Shown here piece by piece: positions 33,272 through 42,739 of a stretch of 64,000 nucleotides of DNA. A model generated the notes under the pieces. It searched no databases. It saw only the letters and a program-made list of their open reading frames with translations, and was not told the origin of the DNA. The position numbers were made by a program, and so were the translations under genes. The first letter of the stretch is position 1; each line of letters begins with the position of its first letter. Source of the DNA: Aestuariibius insulae (GTDB lineage Bacteria > Pseudomonadota > Alphaproteobacteria > Rhodobacterales > Rhodobacteraceae). The stretch spans positions 310,001-374,000 of the forward strand of contig NZ_JBFONW020000005.1 of assembly GCF_040783535.2 (NCBI RefSeq), in the 5' to 3' direction.

Positions 33272-33739
33272 ATGTCTTGGTGTTCGGCCCCTCTCTATCT
33301 ACCCGATGATGCGGCGACAGACGATCTGGCCCGCTCTGTCGCGCCGCATCTCGCGGCGGGCGATACACTTTGCCTCGAGGGGCCGCTTGGGGCGGGAAAG
33401 ACGCATTTTGCCCGCGGGGTGATCCGCGCGCGACTTGGGACCGACGAGGATATCCCCTCGCCGACCTTCACGCTGGTCCAGACCTATGGAGAGACCCCGC
33501 CCCGGATCTGGCATTGCGATCTTTACCGGCTGTCGGACACGTCCGAGCTTTATGAGCTGGGGCTGGACGAGGCGATGGAGGACGAGATCTGCCTGATCGA
33601 ATGGCCCGACCGGCTGGGCAAGGCGCGTCCGGCCGATGCGCTGACGCTCGATCTGGCCCCTGAGGCGGACGGACGGCGCGCGATCTTCAAAGCGCCCGGC
33701 GGAACCTGGAAGGAGCGGCTGGCCGATGCCCTTGGATAA
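33272..33739 (+). CDS. tsaE: tRNA threonylcarbamoyladenosine biosynthesis ATPase TsaE
   Basis: This 155-residue protein has the compact P-loop fold with Walker A GPLGAGKTHF near residue 38, followed by 'PSPTFTLVQTY' and 'WHCDLYRLSDTSELYELGLDEAM', then 'ICLIEWPDRL'. These blocks are the core of TsaE, which helps TsaB-TsaD make t6A at position 37 of tRNAs that read ANN codons. The length is as expected. The gene overlaps amgK by 14 bases and begins 41 bases after the DivL-like gene. It is the first member of a tightly overlapping plus-strand chain. Confidence 0.95.
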   Translation: MSWCSAPLYLPDDAATDDLARSVAPHLAAGDTLCLEGPLGAGKTHFARGVIRARLGTDEDIPSPTFTLVQTYGETPPRIWHCDLYRLSDTSELYELGLDEAMEDEICLIEWPDRLGKARPADALTLDLAPEADGRRAIFKAPGGTWKERLADALG

Positions 33740-34703
33740 CGATGCCCGCCGCGCGGCCTTTCTGGAAGAGGCCGGCTGGGCCGGGGCCCGACTGAGCCAC
33801 CTTGCGGGCGATGCGTCCGGGCGGTTCTACTCGCGCGTGGCGCAAGGTTCGGGCGAGACGCGGATCCTGATGGATGTGGCAGGCGTGCCTCCGCAATCGA
33901 CGACCAGCTTCATCGCGGTGGCGGATTATCTTCGGGAGAACGGCCTGTTCCCGCCCGAGATCTACCGGTTGGATCTGGACGCCGGGCTGCTGCTGATCGA
34001 GGATTTCGGCGATGACCTTTTTGCGCGCCGGATTGCCGCGCGTCCGGAGGATGAGACCGAGCTTTACGATCTGGCGATCGATGTTCTGGAGCATCTGCAA
34101 GGCTGCTCGCGCATGCCGGGTCTCGCCTGCTTTGATCCTGCCGAGGCGGCGTCGATCTGTGATGTCGCCTTCGACTGGGCCTCCGAGCAGCGCGATCCTG
34201 CGCTGAAGGCAAATGCTCTGGCCGCGCTCGAGCGGCTATTGGCGGAGTATGCTCCTGGGGCGACCGCGACGGCCCTGCGGGATTTTCATGTCGAGAACCT
34301 TGTCTACCGCGACGGGCGGGAGGGTCTTGCCCGGATCGGGCTGCTTGATTTTCAGGATGCCGTGATTGCCCATCCCCTTTACGATTTTGTGTCGCTGATC
34401 ACCGATATTCGCCGCGATATCGGCAAGGAGACCCTTACCCATGCCTGTCGCCGAATGGCCAAGACGATGCGGCAGGATGAACAAGACTTCTTCGCCACGA
34501 TTTCCGTCCTGTCGTTGCAGCGCAATCTTCGCATTCTCGGTGTCTTTAACCGCCTCGCGAAACGGGACGGACGCGATGCCTATCTGCGGTTCGTCTCGCG
34601 TGTGCAGGCGCGGCTGCAGGATGCTTTGGGTCACCCGGCGCTGGCCGAGATCCGGCCGCTGATCCATCGCGCCCTCCCTCAACTGGACGGATATTCCGGA
34701 TGA
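33726..34703 (+). CDS. amgK: N-acetylmuramate/N-acetylglucosamine kinase AmgK
   Basis: This 325-residue kinase has an aminoglycoside-phosphotransferase fold: 'LSHLAGDASGRFYSRVAQ' for the nucleotide loop, catalytic 'LRDFHVENLVYRDG' and the metal site 'IGLLDFQDAVIAHPLYDFVSLITDIRRDI'. AmgK phosphorylates MurNAc or GlcNAc at C1 in the peptidoglycan-recycling shortcut that bypasses GlcN-1-P. The next gene is its natural partner MurU, which starts inside this gene's stop (ATGA), so the assignment is better than fold alone gives. The fold itself would also fit other sugar kinases. Confidence 0.9.
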   Translation: MPLDNDARRAAFLEEAGWAGARLSHLAGDASGRFYSRVAQGSGETRILMDVAGVPPQSTTSFIAVADYLRENGLFPPEIYRLDLDAGLLLIEDFGDDLFARRIAARPEDETELYDLAIDVLEHLQGCSRMPGLACFDPAEAASICDVAFDWASEQRDPALKANALAALERLLAEYAPGATATALRDFHVENLVYRDGREGLARIGLLDFQDAVIAHPLYDFVSLITDIRRDIGKETLTHACRRMAKTMRQDEQDFFATISVLSLQRNLRILGVFNRLAKRDGRDAYLRFVSRVQARLQDALGHPALAEIRPLIHRALPQLDGYSG

Positions 34704-35383
34704 CGCGCCCCACCTCTGCCATGCTTTTTGCCGCCGGGTTCGGCACCCGGATGGGCGCGCTGACGCAGGTGCAGCCCAAGCCGATGATCGAGGTGGCGGG
34801 CCTGCCGCTGATCGACCACGCACTGGGCCCGATCCGCACGGCTGGGATCGCCAATATCGTCGCCAATCTGCATTACCGGCCCGAGCGGCTGAGACCTTAC
34901 CTGGAAGAGCGCGGCGTCGTGACGATCACCGAGGCGCCCGATATCCTTGAGACGGGTGGCGGGCTGCGAAATGCGCTGCCCGAGCTGGGCCCGGATCCGG
35001 TGCTGACGATGAATTCCGATGCCGTCTGGCACGGGCCGAACCCGGTCGAGGCGCTTTGCGCCGCCTGGGATCCGGGACGGATGGATGCGCTGCTTTTGCT
35101 GGTGCCGCAAGCGCGCGCGCATGGGCACCGGGGCGCTGGCAGCTTTGCGCTTGATGCAGACGGGCGGATCTCTGAGCACCCCGATCTGATCTATACCGGC
35201 GTGCAGATCATCCGCACGGACGGTCTGGCTGCGATCGAGGCGTCCGCCTTTTCGATCTGGGAGATCTGGCGCCCGATGATCGCGGCAGGGCGCATGTTTG
35301 GTCATGTCTATGACGGCCATTGGTGCGATGTCGGCCATCCGGACGGGATCGCGGTTGCCGAGGCGATGCTGGCCTTGTCGTGA
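34700..35383 (+). CDS. murU: N-acetylmuramate alpha-1-phosphate uridylyltransferase MurU
   Basis: This 227-residue enzyme is a sugar-1-phosphate nucleotidyltransferase: 'AMLFAAGFGTRMGALTQVQPKPMIEVAGLPL' contains the GxGTRM...PKP nucleotide site, followed by 'DILETGGGLRNALPELG' and 'VLTMNSDAVWHG' with the metal Asp. The short length fits MurU. It uses UTP and MurNAc-1-phosphate to form UDP-MurNAc, closing the recycling loop with AmgK. It overlaps amgK by 4 bases (ATGA) and addB by 4 bases (GTGA). Confidence 0.9.
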   Translation: MTRPTSAMLFAAGFGTRMGALTQVQPKPMIEVAGLPLIDHALGPIRTAGIANIVANLHYRPERLRPYLEERGVVTITEAPDILETGGGLRNALPELGPDPVLTMNSDAVWHGPNPVEALCAAWDPGRMDALLLLVPQARAHGHRGAGSFALDADGRISEHPDLIYTGVQIIRTDGLAAIEASAFSIWEIWRPMIAAGRMFGHVYDGHWCDVGHPDGIAVAEAMLALS

Positions 35384-38313
35384 CGGTCCCCGGTTCCGCC
35401 GCTCGGCTTTTTGCGCTGCCGCCGGGGGTGGATTTTCCGGCCGAGCTTGTTGCCGGGCTAAGGCAGAGATGGCCAGAGCCGCTGGATCTGGCGCGGGCAG
35501 AGCTGTTCGTGAACACGCGGCGGATGCAGCGGCGCATCCGCGAGGTTTTTGACGCGGGGCCAGCGGCGCTCTTGCCGCAGATCCGGCTGGTGACGGATCT
35601 CGGCTCTGATCCCGCGCTGGTCCCGGACGCGCCGCCGGTCAGCGGGATGCGGCGGCGGCTCGAGGTGGCGCAGCTGATCGCACGGCTGATCGAGGCGGAG
35701 CCGGATCTGGCGGGACGGCACAAGATCTTTGATCTCGCGGACAGCCTTGTCGCCTTGATCGACGAGATGCAGGGCGAGGGCGTGGAGCCGGAGGCGATCC
35801 GGCGCCTTGATGTGCCCGATGTCTCGGATCACTGGATCCGGGCGCTCAAATTCGTGGAGATCGCCGAGAGCTATCTGGCGCAAAGCCGCGAGACGCCCGA
35901 TCCCGAGGCGCGGCTGAGGCGCGCGACCGAGATCCTCATCGCGCGCTGGCACAAGGCCCCGCCGGAACATCCGGTGCTGATCGCAGGCTCGACCGGATCG
36001 CGCGGGACAACGGCGCTTCTGATGGAGGCGGTGGCACGTCTGCCGCAAGGGGCGGTGATCCTGCCGGGCTTCGACTTTGATCTGCCGGAGCCGGTCTGGG
36101 CGACGCTCGAGGCGGCGCTCTCCTCGGAAGATCATCCGCAATACCGGTTCCGCAAGCTGATGGCGGCGCTGGATCTGGCGCCGGGGCAGGTGCTGCGCTG
36201 GACGGAGACCGCCGCGCCTTCGCCGCAGCGAAACGCGCTGGTATCGCTGTCGCTGCGCCCTGCGCCGGTCACGGATCAATGGATGCGGGACGGGGTCCAG
36301 CTGGGCGATCTGCAGGAGGCGGCGTCGGGGATGACCTTGCTCGAGGCGCCAAGCCCCCGGATCGAGGCGGCGGCGATTGCGCTACGCCTGAGGGAGGCAG
36401 CGGATCAAGGCGTCCGGGCCGCGCTGATCACACCGGACAGGACGCTGGCGCGACAGGTGACGGCGGCGCTCGACCGGTGGCGGTTGACGCCCGATGACAG
36501 CGCGGGGCTGCCGCTTCACCTTAGCCCGCCGGGTCGGTTCCTGCGGCATGTGCTGGCGCTGGGACAGCCTGTGCAGTTCGACGCCTTGCTCGTCTGTCTG
36601 AAACATCCGCTGGCCCATAGCAGCGAAGCGGGGCGCGGCGATCACCTGCGCTGGGTGCGCGAGCTTGAGCTTCATGTGCGCAGCGAGGCTCTGGCCTTTC
36701 CGGAGGCAGGCAAGCTGCGCGACTGGGCAGAGACAAAGCCGGACGCCACCGAACGGCTGAACTGGGTGAGCTGGATCTGTGATCTGGTCGAAAGCGCGCC
36801 GGGGCGGGGCGACAGGGCCCTTGCGACCCATGTCGCGGATCATCTGTCGCTGGCCGAGCGGATGGCGCACGGGCCGGGCGCGGAAGGATCCGGCGCATTG
36901 TGGCTCGAGGCGGCGGGCGAGACGGCGAAGGCGGTCTGTGACCAACTGCGCGACGAAGCAGAGCATGGCGGCGCCATGAGCCATTTGGATTACGATGCGC
37001 TGTTCGGCTCGATCCTGTCGCGCGAGGATGTGCGGCGCAGTGAGGGCGCGCATCCCTTCATCCGCATTTGGGGCACGCTGGAGGCAAGGGTTCAGGGGGC
37101 CGATCTGGTCATCCTCGGCGGGCTCAACGATGGCAGCTGGCCCGAGCGTCCGGCGCCCGATCCCTGGCTCAACCGCGCCTTGCGGCAGGAGGCAGGGCTG
37201 CTTTTGCCCGAACGGCGGATCGGTCTCTCTGCGCATGATTATCAGCAGGGGGCCGGGGCGCCGGAGGTCTGGCTGACCCGTTCCGTGCGGCTGGACGATG
37301 CGGATGCGGTGCCGTCGCGCTGGCTGAACCGGCTGATGAACCTGATGGAAGGCCTGCCGGATCAGGGCGGTCCCGGCGCGCTGGCCGCGATGCGCGAGCG
37401 GGGGGCGGACTATTTGGACTGGGCCAAGGCGCTCGACCCAGTGGAGCCGGTACCGCGCGCGCGCCGTCCCTCTCCCCGCCCGCCGGTGGAGGCGCGGCCG
37501 AAACAGCTTTCCGTCACGCGGATCCAGACTCTCATCCGGGACCCCTATGCAATCTATGCCAGCCGGATCCTCGGGGTCTCTCCCCTCGGGCCGCTTCATG
37601 CCAGCCCCGATGCGCTGCTGCGCGGGACGGTGATCCACCGGGTTCTGGAGCGCTTTGTCGCGGGCTGGCCTTATGAGGAGGCCGACGCCGAGGCCGCGCT
37701 GATGCGGATCGCCGATGAGACCCTCGCGGCCGAGGCCCCCTGGCCCGCGACGCGCGCGATGTGGCGGGCGCGTCTGGCGCGGATCGCGGGATGGATCGTC
37801 CGCACCGAGGCGGAGCGTCAGGCTGCCGGGACACCGCACCGGCTTGAGGGAAAAGGCCGGATCGCGCTGCCCGGTCTGGATTTCACTTTGACCGCCCGAG
37901 CCGACCGGATCGACCGGCTGGGCGACGGGCGCGTCGCGATCTACGATTACAAGACAGGCACACCGCCGACCGCAAGGCAGCAGAAGGCCTTTGACAAGCA
38001 GCTATTGCTCGAGACGGCGATGGTTGAGCGCGGGGCGTTCGAGGATGTCCCGCCGGGCAGTTCGGTCGCTTTCGCGCGGTATATCGGGCTGGCGACGCCG
38101 CCCGCGACCGTCGATGCGCCTTTGGACGAGGTGCCGCCCGCTGACGTCTGGGACGGCCTGGTCGCGTTGATGACCCGCTGGGCTGACGAAGCCCAAGGCT
38201 ACACCGCGCGCCGGGCCATGGAGATGACCGACTATGGCGGCGAGTTCGATCACCTGTCGCGGTTCGGTGAGTGGGACCTGTCGGACCTCTCGGTGCCGGA
38301 GCGGGTCGGATGA
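35380..38313 (+). CDS. addB: Double-strand-break repair protein AddB
   Basis: This 977-residue subunit of the AddAB helicase-nuclease processes broken DNA ends for recombination. The sequence has the AddB layout: an N-terminal superfamily-1-like region in which no intact Walker A is visible, a long middle, and 'AVRIWGTLEARVQGADLVILGGLNDGSWP'-type motifs ('HPFIRIWGTLEARVQGADLV', then 'ILGGLNDGSWPERPAPDPWL'). The C-terminal RecB-like nuclease has 'YDYKTGT' near residue 852. I see no clustered four-Cys iron-sulfur staple in the nuclease region. The GTG start at 35380 lies inside the murU stop. Its stop overlaps the AddA start (ATGA). Confidence 0.94.
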   Translation: MTVPGSAARLFALPPGVDFPAELVAGLRQRWPEPLDLARAELFVNTRRMQRRIREVFDAGPAALLPQIRLVTDLGSDPALVPDAPPVSGMRRRLEVAQLIARLIEAEPDLAGRHKIFDLADSLVALIDEMQGEGVEPEAIRRLDVPDVSDHWIRALKFVEIAESYLAQSRETPDPEARLRRATEILIARWHKAPPEHPVLIAGSTGSRGTTALLMEAVARLPQGAVILPGFDFDLPEPVWATLEAALSSEDHPQYRFRKLMAALDLAPGQVLRWTETAAPSPQRNALVSLSLRPAPVTDQWMRDGVQLGDLQEAASGMTLLEAPSPRIEAAAIALRLREAADQGVRAALITPDRTLARQVTAALDRWRLTPDDSAGLPLHLSPPGRFLRHVLALGQPVQFDALLVCLKHPLAHSSEAGRGDHLRWVRELELHVRSEALAFPEAGKLRDWAETKPDATERLNWVSWICDLVESAPGRGDRALATHVADHLSLAERMAHGPGAEGSGALWLEAAGETAKAVCDQLRDEAEHGGAMSHLDYDALFGSILSREDVRRSEGAHPFIRIWGTLEARVQGADLVILGGLNDGSWPERPAPDPWLNRALRQEAGLLLPERRIGLSAHDYQQGAGAPEVWLTRSVRLDDADAVPSRWLNRLMNLMEGLPDQGGPGALAAMRERGADYLDWAKALDPVEPVPRARRPSPRPPVEARPKQLSVTRIQTLIRDPYAIYASRILGVSPLGPLHASPDALLRGTVIHRVLERFVAGWPYEEADAEAALMRIADETLAAEAPWPATRAMWRARLARIAGWIVRTEAERQAAGTPHRLEGKGRIALPGLDFTLTARADRIDRLGDGRVAIYDYKTGTPPTARQQKAFDKQLLLETAMVERGAFEDVPPGSSVAFARYIGLATPPATVDAPLDEVPPADVWDGLVALMTRWADEAQGYTARRAMEMTDYGGEFDHLSRFGEWDLSDLSVPERVG

Positions 38314-41300
38314 GCGTTGTCCCGCCCCTCGACGAAGCGACCGAACGCCAGATCCGCGCCGCCGATCCGCGCGCCTCGACCTGGCTGGCGGCCAATGCGG
38401 GATCGGGCAAGACGCGGGTTCTGACCGACCGCGTCGCGCGCCTGCTGCTCGACGGGGTAGAGCCGCAGCGGATCCTGTGCCTGACCTATACCAAGGCTGC
38501 CGCCAGCGAGATGCAGAACCGTCTTTTCCGCCGTCTGGGCGAGTGGGCGATGCTGCCGCGCCCTGCGCTTGAGGCGAGCCTGCGCCAGCTGGGCGTCACG
38601 ACCCGGATCGATGCAGACCGGATCGCCGAGGCGCGGCGGCTGTTCGCGCGCGCGATCGAGACGCCGGGCGGCCTGAAGATCCAGACGATCCATTCGTTTT
38701 GCGCGGCCCTGCTGCGGCGCTTCCCGCTCGAGGCGGGGGTGAGCCCGGGCTTTGTCGAGATGGACGAGCGGAGCGCGCGGCAACTACGCCTGACCGTCCT
38801 CGAACGGCTGGCGGAGGACGCGCCGGAGGTGGTCGGCGCGCTGATGATGCAGGTGACGGGCGGAGATATCGACGATCTGATGCAGCAGATCGTGTCGAAG
38901 GCAGAGCTGTTCGAGGATGGCGATGTCGATGCGGCCTTGAGGGGCGCGCTGGGTCTGAGCGGGACGGCCACCTTGCAGGATCTGATCGACGAGGTGGTCG
39001 GTGCGGAGGATCTGGCGGAGCTGGGCGCGCTGCGCGATCTCTGCCGGTCCGGGAAATCGACCGATCAAAAGGCGGCGGACAAGCTGGATCCACTTATCGG
39101 GAAGACGCGCCTCGAGGCGGCGGACCTCGCGGTGCTGGAGGAGGTTTTCCTGACCGGTGCCAGCGCGAAGGCGCCCTTCTCGGCCAAGATCGGCACGTTC
39201 CCGACCAAGGATCTACGGGAGACCGCTCCGGATCTGATGGGCTGGCTCAACCCGCTGATGGAGCGGGTCGAGGCGGGGCGCGAGGCGCGTCTGGCGTTGA
39301 TGGCCTTTGACCGCAGCCGGGCGCTTCATCGGTTTGCGCGGGATTTCCTGCCGACCTTCGCTGCCGCCAAGGAGCGGCGCGGATGGCTCGACTTCGATGA
39401 TCTGATCCGCAAGGCGCGGCAGCTTCTGACGGCGCGGGATGTCGCGCAATGGGTGCTCTTCCGGCTCGATGGCGGGATCGACCATATCCTCGTCGACGAG
39501 GCGCAGGATACGAGCCCCGCACAATGGGACGTGATCCGCAGCCTCGCGCAGGAATTCACGGCAGGCGAAGGCGCGCGGGTCGATGCGGAGCGGACGATCT
39601 TCGTGGTCGGCGATCTGAAGCAATCGATCTACTCGTTTCAGGGGGCCGATCCGGGGGCCTTCGACCGGATGCGCGCCCATTTCGAAGGCGGTCTGAACGA
39701 TGCGGGAAGGCGGCTCAAGATCAGCTCGCTCGATCATTCCTTCCGCTCTGCCGTGCCGATCCTGCGGCTGGTCGATGAGGTCTTTCGCGGTACGCCTGGG
39801 CTGGGCACGGACGTTCTGCACAAAGCATTCAAGGCCGATCTGCCGGGCCGCGTCGATCTGTGGCCGCCGGTGCCTGTCTCCGAGAAAGACGACAAGCCCG
39901 ACTGGACCGATCCCATCGACTATATCCCGCCCGGCGATCCCAAGGTGCAGCTGGCGCGCACGGTTGCCGCTGAGATCGAGCGGATGATCGCACATGAAAC
40001 TTTGCCCGAGATGCGGAACGACGAGGTCGTGCGCCGCCCGGTGACGGCAGGCGATATCCTTATCCTCGTGCGCGGGCGGACCGGCGCGCTGTTTTCCGAG
40101 CTGATCCAAAGCTGCAAGGCGCGCGGGATCGACGTGGCGGGCGCGGACCGGCTCCGGGTGATCGAGGATCTGGCGGTCAAGGATATCCTTGCGGTGCTGG
40201 CGTTTCTGGCCCTGCCCGAGGATGACTATGCCCTGGCCTGCGCGCTGAAATCGCCGCTCTTCGGGTGGAGCGAGGGGCAGCTTTACGATCTCGCGCAGCC
40301 TCGACCTGCCGGATCGCCGCTTTGGGCCGCGCTGCGGGCGGCACGGGCCGACCACCCCGAAACGATGGCCATTCTAGACGATCTAAGGAACGAGGCCGAC
40401 TTTCGCCGCCCCTATGATCTGATCGACCGGCTTCTGACGCGCCATGGCGGTCGCGCGCGGCTTCTGTCGCGGCTTGGGCGCGAGGCGGAGGATGCGATCG
40501 ACGCGCTGCTCTCGCTCGCGCTGACTTACGAGGCGATGGATGTGCCCAGCCTGACGGGTTTTCTGGGCTGGCTCGACGGGGACGAGATCGAGATCAAGCG
40601 CGAGATGGGCGCGCAGGCCGGCAAGCTGCGGGTGATGACGGTGCATGGCGCCAAGGGCCTTGAGGCACCGATTGTGATCCTGCCCGATATGGCGGTGCGA
40701 AAGGCGCCCAGCGATCCGGTGCTGTTCGATGCGGACGGCACAGCGCTTTGGGGTATCCGGAAAGCGGACCGGCCTGCCGCGATGAATAGCCTTTCCGATG
40801 CGGCGAAAGCCAAGCAGGAGGAAGAGCGCAACCGCCTGCTTTACGTAGCGATGACCCGGGCGGAAAGCTGGCTGATCTGCTGCGCGGCAGGCGAGGTCGA
40901 GGCGAAGGATCCCAGCTGGTACGCGCGCCTTGCCGCCGCGATGCCCGCCGCCGGAGCCGTCGAGGCCGCGATGCCCACGGGCGAAGGCCTTCGCCTGAGC
41001 CATGCCGACTGGATGGCGGGTCCGCTGGAGCCGCAACCGGCAGCGCGTGCTGAAGGGACTCGCCTTCCGGGCTTCGCAACATGCCCCGCCCCGACCGCGC
41101 CGGTGGCGGAGCTCACGCTTTCGCCGTCGGATCTGGGCGGCGCCAAGGCCCTGCCGGGCGCGTTGGGAGAGACCGAGGAAGAGGCGCTGGCCCACGGCAA
41201 GCGGGTTCACACTTTGCTTGAAATCCTGCCGGATCTGGATCGCGGCGTATGGCAGAACGCGGCGCGAAACCATCTGACAGGCAAGGGCACGATGGCTGAG

Positions 41301-41690
41301 ATCGACAGGGCCCTGGCAGAGGCTGTGTCGGTTCTCGCGACCCCCACGCTGACCTACATCTTTGCACCCGGTGCGCTGGCCGAGGTGTCCGTCACGGCCC
41401 CTCTGGCGGCGCTTGGCGGGCGGCGGATCCATGGCGCCATCGACCGACTGATTGTCGAGGAGACCCGGATCCTCGCCGTGGATTTCAAGACGAACCGCAC
41501 CGTTCCGGACCGGCCCGAGGCGGTCCCGGACGGTCTGTTGCGCCAGATGGGCGCCTATGCCGCCGCGCTGTCCCTGATCTTTCCCGAGAGACGGATCGAG
41601 ACCGCAATCCTCTGGACCGCGACAGGCGCATTGATGCCTCTTGCGCACGATCTTGTGTCTGAAGCGCTCAGAACCGCCACACCTGCTTGA
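38310..41690 (+). CDS. addA: Double-strand-break repair helicase AddA
   Basis: This 1126-residue UvrD-type helicase has Walker A ANAGSGKT around residues 29-35, 'ILCLTYTKAAASEMQNRLFRRLGEW', motif II 'HILVDEAQDTSPAQWDVI' near 396, 'FVVGDLKQSIYSFQGA', 'LRVMTVHGAKGLEAPIVILPD' and 'NRLLYVAMTRAESWLI'. A RecB-type nuclease closes the chain with 'ILAVDFKTNRT' near residue 1055. It is the motor of the AddAB complex. It overlaps addB by 4 bases and is followed by trxA after 60 bases. Confidence 0.97.
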   Translation: MSVVPPLDEATERQIRAADPRASTWLAANAGSGKTRVLTDRVARLLLDGVEPQRILCLTYTKAAASEMQNRLFRRLGEWAMLPRPALEASLRQLGVTTRIDADRIAEARRLFARAIETPGGLKIQTIHSFCAALLRRFPLEAGVSPGFVEMDERSARQLRLTVLERLAEDAPEVVGALMMQVTGGDIDDLMQQIVSKAELFEDGDVDAALRGALGLSGTATLQDLIDEVVGAEDLAELGALRDLCRSGKSTDQKAADKLDPLIGKTRLEAADLAVLEEVFLTGASAKAPFSAKIGTFPTKDLRETAPDLMGWLNPLMERVEAGREARLALMAFDRSRALHRFARDFLPTFAAAKERRGWLDFDDLIRKARQLLTARDVAQWVLFRLDGGIDHILVDEAQDTSPAQWDVIRSLAQEFTAGEGARVDAERTIFVVGDLKQSIYSFQGADPGAFDRMRAHFEGGLNDAGRRLKISSLDHSFRSAVPILRLVDEVFRGTPGLGTDVLHKAFKADLPGRVDLWPPVPVSEKDDKPDWTDPIDYIPPGDPKVQLARTVAAEIERMIAHETLPEMRNDEVVRRPVTAGDILILVRGRTGALFSELIQSCKARGIDVAGADRLRVIEDLAVKDILAVLAFLALPEDDYALACALKSPLFGWSEGQLYDLAQPRPAGSPLWAALRAARADHPETMAILDDLRNEADFRRPYDLIDRLLTRHGGRARLLSRLGREAEDAIDALLSLALTYEAMDVPSLTGFLGWLDGDEIEIKREMGAQAGKLRVMTVHGAKGLEAPIVILPDMAVRKAPSDPVLFDADGTALWGIRKADRPAAMNSLSDAAKAKQEEERNRLLYVAMTRAESWLICCAAGEVEAKDPSWYARLAAAMPAAGAVEAAMPTGEGLRLSHADWMAGPLEPQPAARAEGTRLPGFATCPAPTAPVAELTLSPSDLGGAKALPGALGETEEEALAHGKRVHTLLEILPDLDRGVWQNAARNHLTGKGTMAEIDRALAEAVSVLATPTLTYIFAPGALAEVSVTAPLAALGGRRIHGAIDRLIVEETRILAVDFKTNRTVPDRPEAVPDGLLRQMGAYAAALSLIFPERRIETAILWTATGALMPLAHDLVSEALRTATPA

Positions 41691-41750
41691 CCCCACCCGG
41701 CCGCGTTCCTACCTTCCGCATCCGAACCCAGTCCTTTGAGGAGAGCCGAT

Positions 41751-42071
41751 ATGGCCACCCACGCCGTCACCGATGCAACCTTCGACGCCGAAGTGCGCCA
41801 GTCCGACGTTCCCGTCGTCGTCGATTTCTGGGCCGAATGGTGCGGCCCCTGCAAGCAGATCGGCCCCGCTCTGGAGGAGCTGTCCGCCGAGATGGACGGC
41901 AAGGTGAAAATCGTGAAGGTCAATGTCGACGAGAACCCGAACTCCCCCGCCCAGCTTGGCGTGCGCGGCATCCCGGCGCTCTTCATGTTCAAGGGCGGCG
42001 ATGTCGTCTCGAACATGACCGGCGCCAAGCCCAAGGCGCAGCTGCAAAGCTGGATCGAAGAGTCAATCTGA
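41751..42071 (+). CDS. trxA: Thioredoxin
   Basis: This 106-residue thioredoxin has the active site WCGPC in 'VVDFWAEWCGPCKQIGPALEELSAEM', the cis-Pro region 'GVRGIPALFMFKGGDVV' and a typical end 'LQSWIEESI'. It reduces disulfides of ribonucleotide reductase and other cytosolic proteins. The ATG at 41751 has GAGGAGAG upstream at the right distance; the five codons before it in frame are not needed. A terminator-like hairpin follows at 42093-42120. Confidence 0.97.
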   Translation: MATHAVTDATFDAEVRQSDVPVVVDFWAEWCGPCKQIGPALEELSAEMDGKVKIVKVNVDENPNSPAQLGVRGIPALFMFKGGDVVSNMTGAKPKAQLQSWIEESI

Positions 42072-42092
42072 AGCACAAGCTGATTTCTGCAA

Positions 42093-42120
42093 AAGGCGCT
42101 CCTTCCGGGGCGCCTTCTTC
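42093..42120 (+). terminator. Terminator-like hairpin after trxA
   Basis: AAGGCGC (42093-42099) pairs with GCGCCTT (42110-42116) and is followed by a short pyrimidine run TCTTC. It separates the trxA end of the long plus-strand chain from hslV. Confidence 0.6.
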
Positions 42121-42145
42121 ATTTCCGCCGTAAGGTGGCCCATAT
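42117..42145 (+). promoter_or_regulatory. Possible heat-shock-type promoter of hslV
   Basis: CTTCATT (42117-42123), then 16 bases, then CCATAT (42140-42145). This loosely resembles RpoH promoters (CTTGAA and CCATNT boxes) and lies 28 bases before the hslV start. The -35-like box deviates at its fourth base, so it is suggestive only. Confidence 0.25.
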
Positions 42146-42172
42146 GGAACCGGAAGACGGCAAGGAGGCCTC

Positions 42173-42739
42173 ATGGCGGATAGTGATTTTCCCGGCTGGC
42201 ATGGCACCACGATCATCGGGGTGCGCAAGGGGGATGAGGTCGTCGTCGCAGGCGACGGACAGGTCAGCCTTGGCCAGACGGTCATCAAGGGGACCGCGCG
42301 CAAGGTCCGCAGGCTGTCGCCCGGCGGGCATGACGTCGTGGCCGGCTTTGCAGGCTCGACGGCGGATGCATTTGCCCTGCTCGAGCGGCTGGAGGCCAAG
42401 CTGGAGGCGCATCCCGGGCAGCTTCAACGCGCCTCGGTCGAGTTGGCCAAGGACTGGCGCACGGACAAGTACCTGCAAAAACTCGAGGCGATGCTGATCG
42501 TCACCGACGGCGATGCGCTGCTGGTCATCACCGGGGCGGGCGATGTTCTGGAGCCCGAGCATGGCATTGCCGCCATCGGATCGGGCGGCAACTTTGCCCT
42601 CGCCGCCGCGCGCGGGCTGATCGAAGGGGATCGCTCGGCCGAGGAGGTTGCTCGTCAGGCCATGGCGATCGCCGCCGATATCTGCGTCTACACCAACGGC
42701 AACCTGACCGTTGAGAGCATCGCAAAGAGCGGCTCATGA
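42173..42739 (+). CDS. hslV: ATP-dependent protease subunit HslV (ClpQ)
   Basis: This 188-residue peptidase belongs to the proteasome-like Ntn family. The nucleophile Thr12 is the first residue of TTIIGV after a short propeptide. Other conserved blocks are 'VVVAGDGQVSLGQTVIKGTARKVRRL', 'VVAGFAGSTADAFALLERLE' and 'AIGSGGNFALAAARGLI'. It forms the chamber of the HslVU protease, degrading misfolded proteins. GGCAAGGAGGCCTC precedes the ATG. Its partner hslU is 1.9 kb downstream, not adjacent as usual. Confidence 0.97.
   Translation: MADSDFPGWHGTTIIGVRKGDEVVVAGDGQVSLGQTVIKGTARKVRRLSPGGHDVVAGFAGSTADAFALLERLEAKLEAHPGQLQRASVELAKDWRTDKYLQKLEAMLIVTDGDALLVITGAGDVLEPEHGIAAIGSGGNFALAAARGLIEGDRSAEEVARQAMAIAADICVYTNGNLTVESIAKSGS

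Noticed and set aside
36382..37839. 485-codon antisense frame inside addB
   Set aside because: High-GC shadow; Arg/Gln/Pro-rich with no domain, while addB shows clear motifs.
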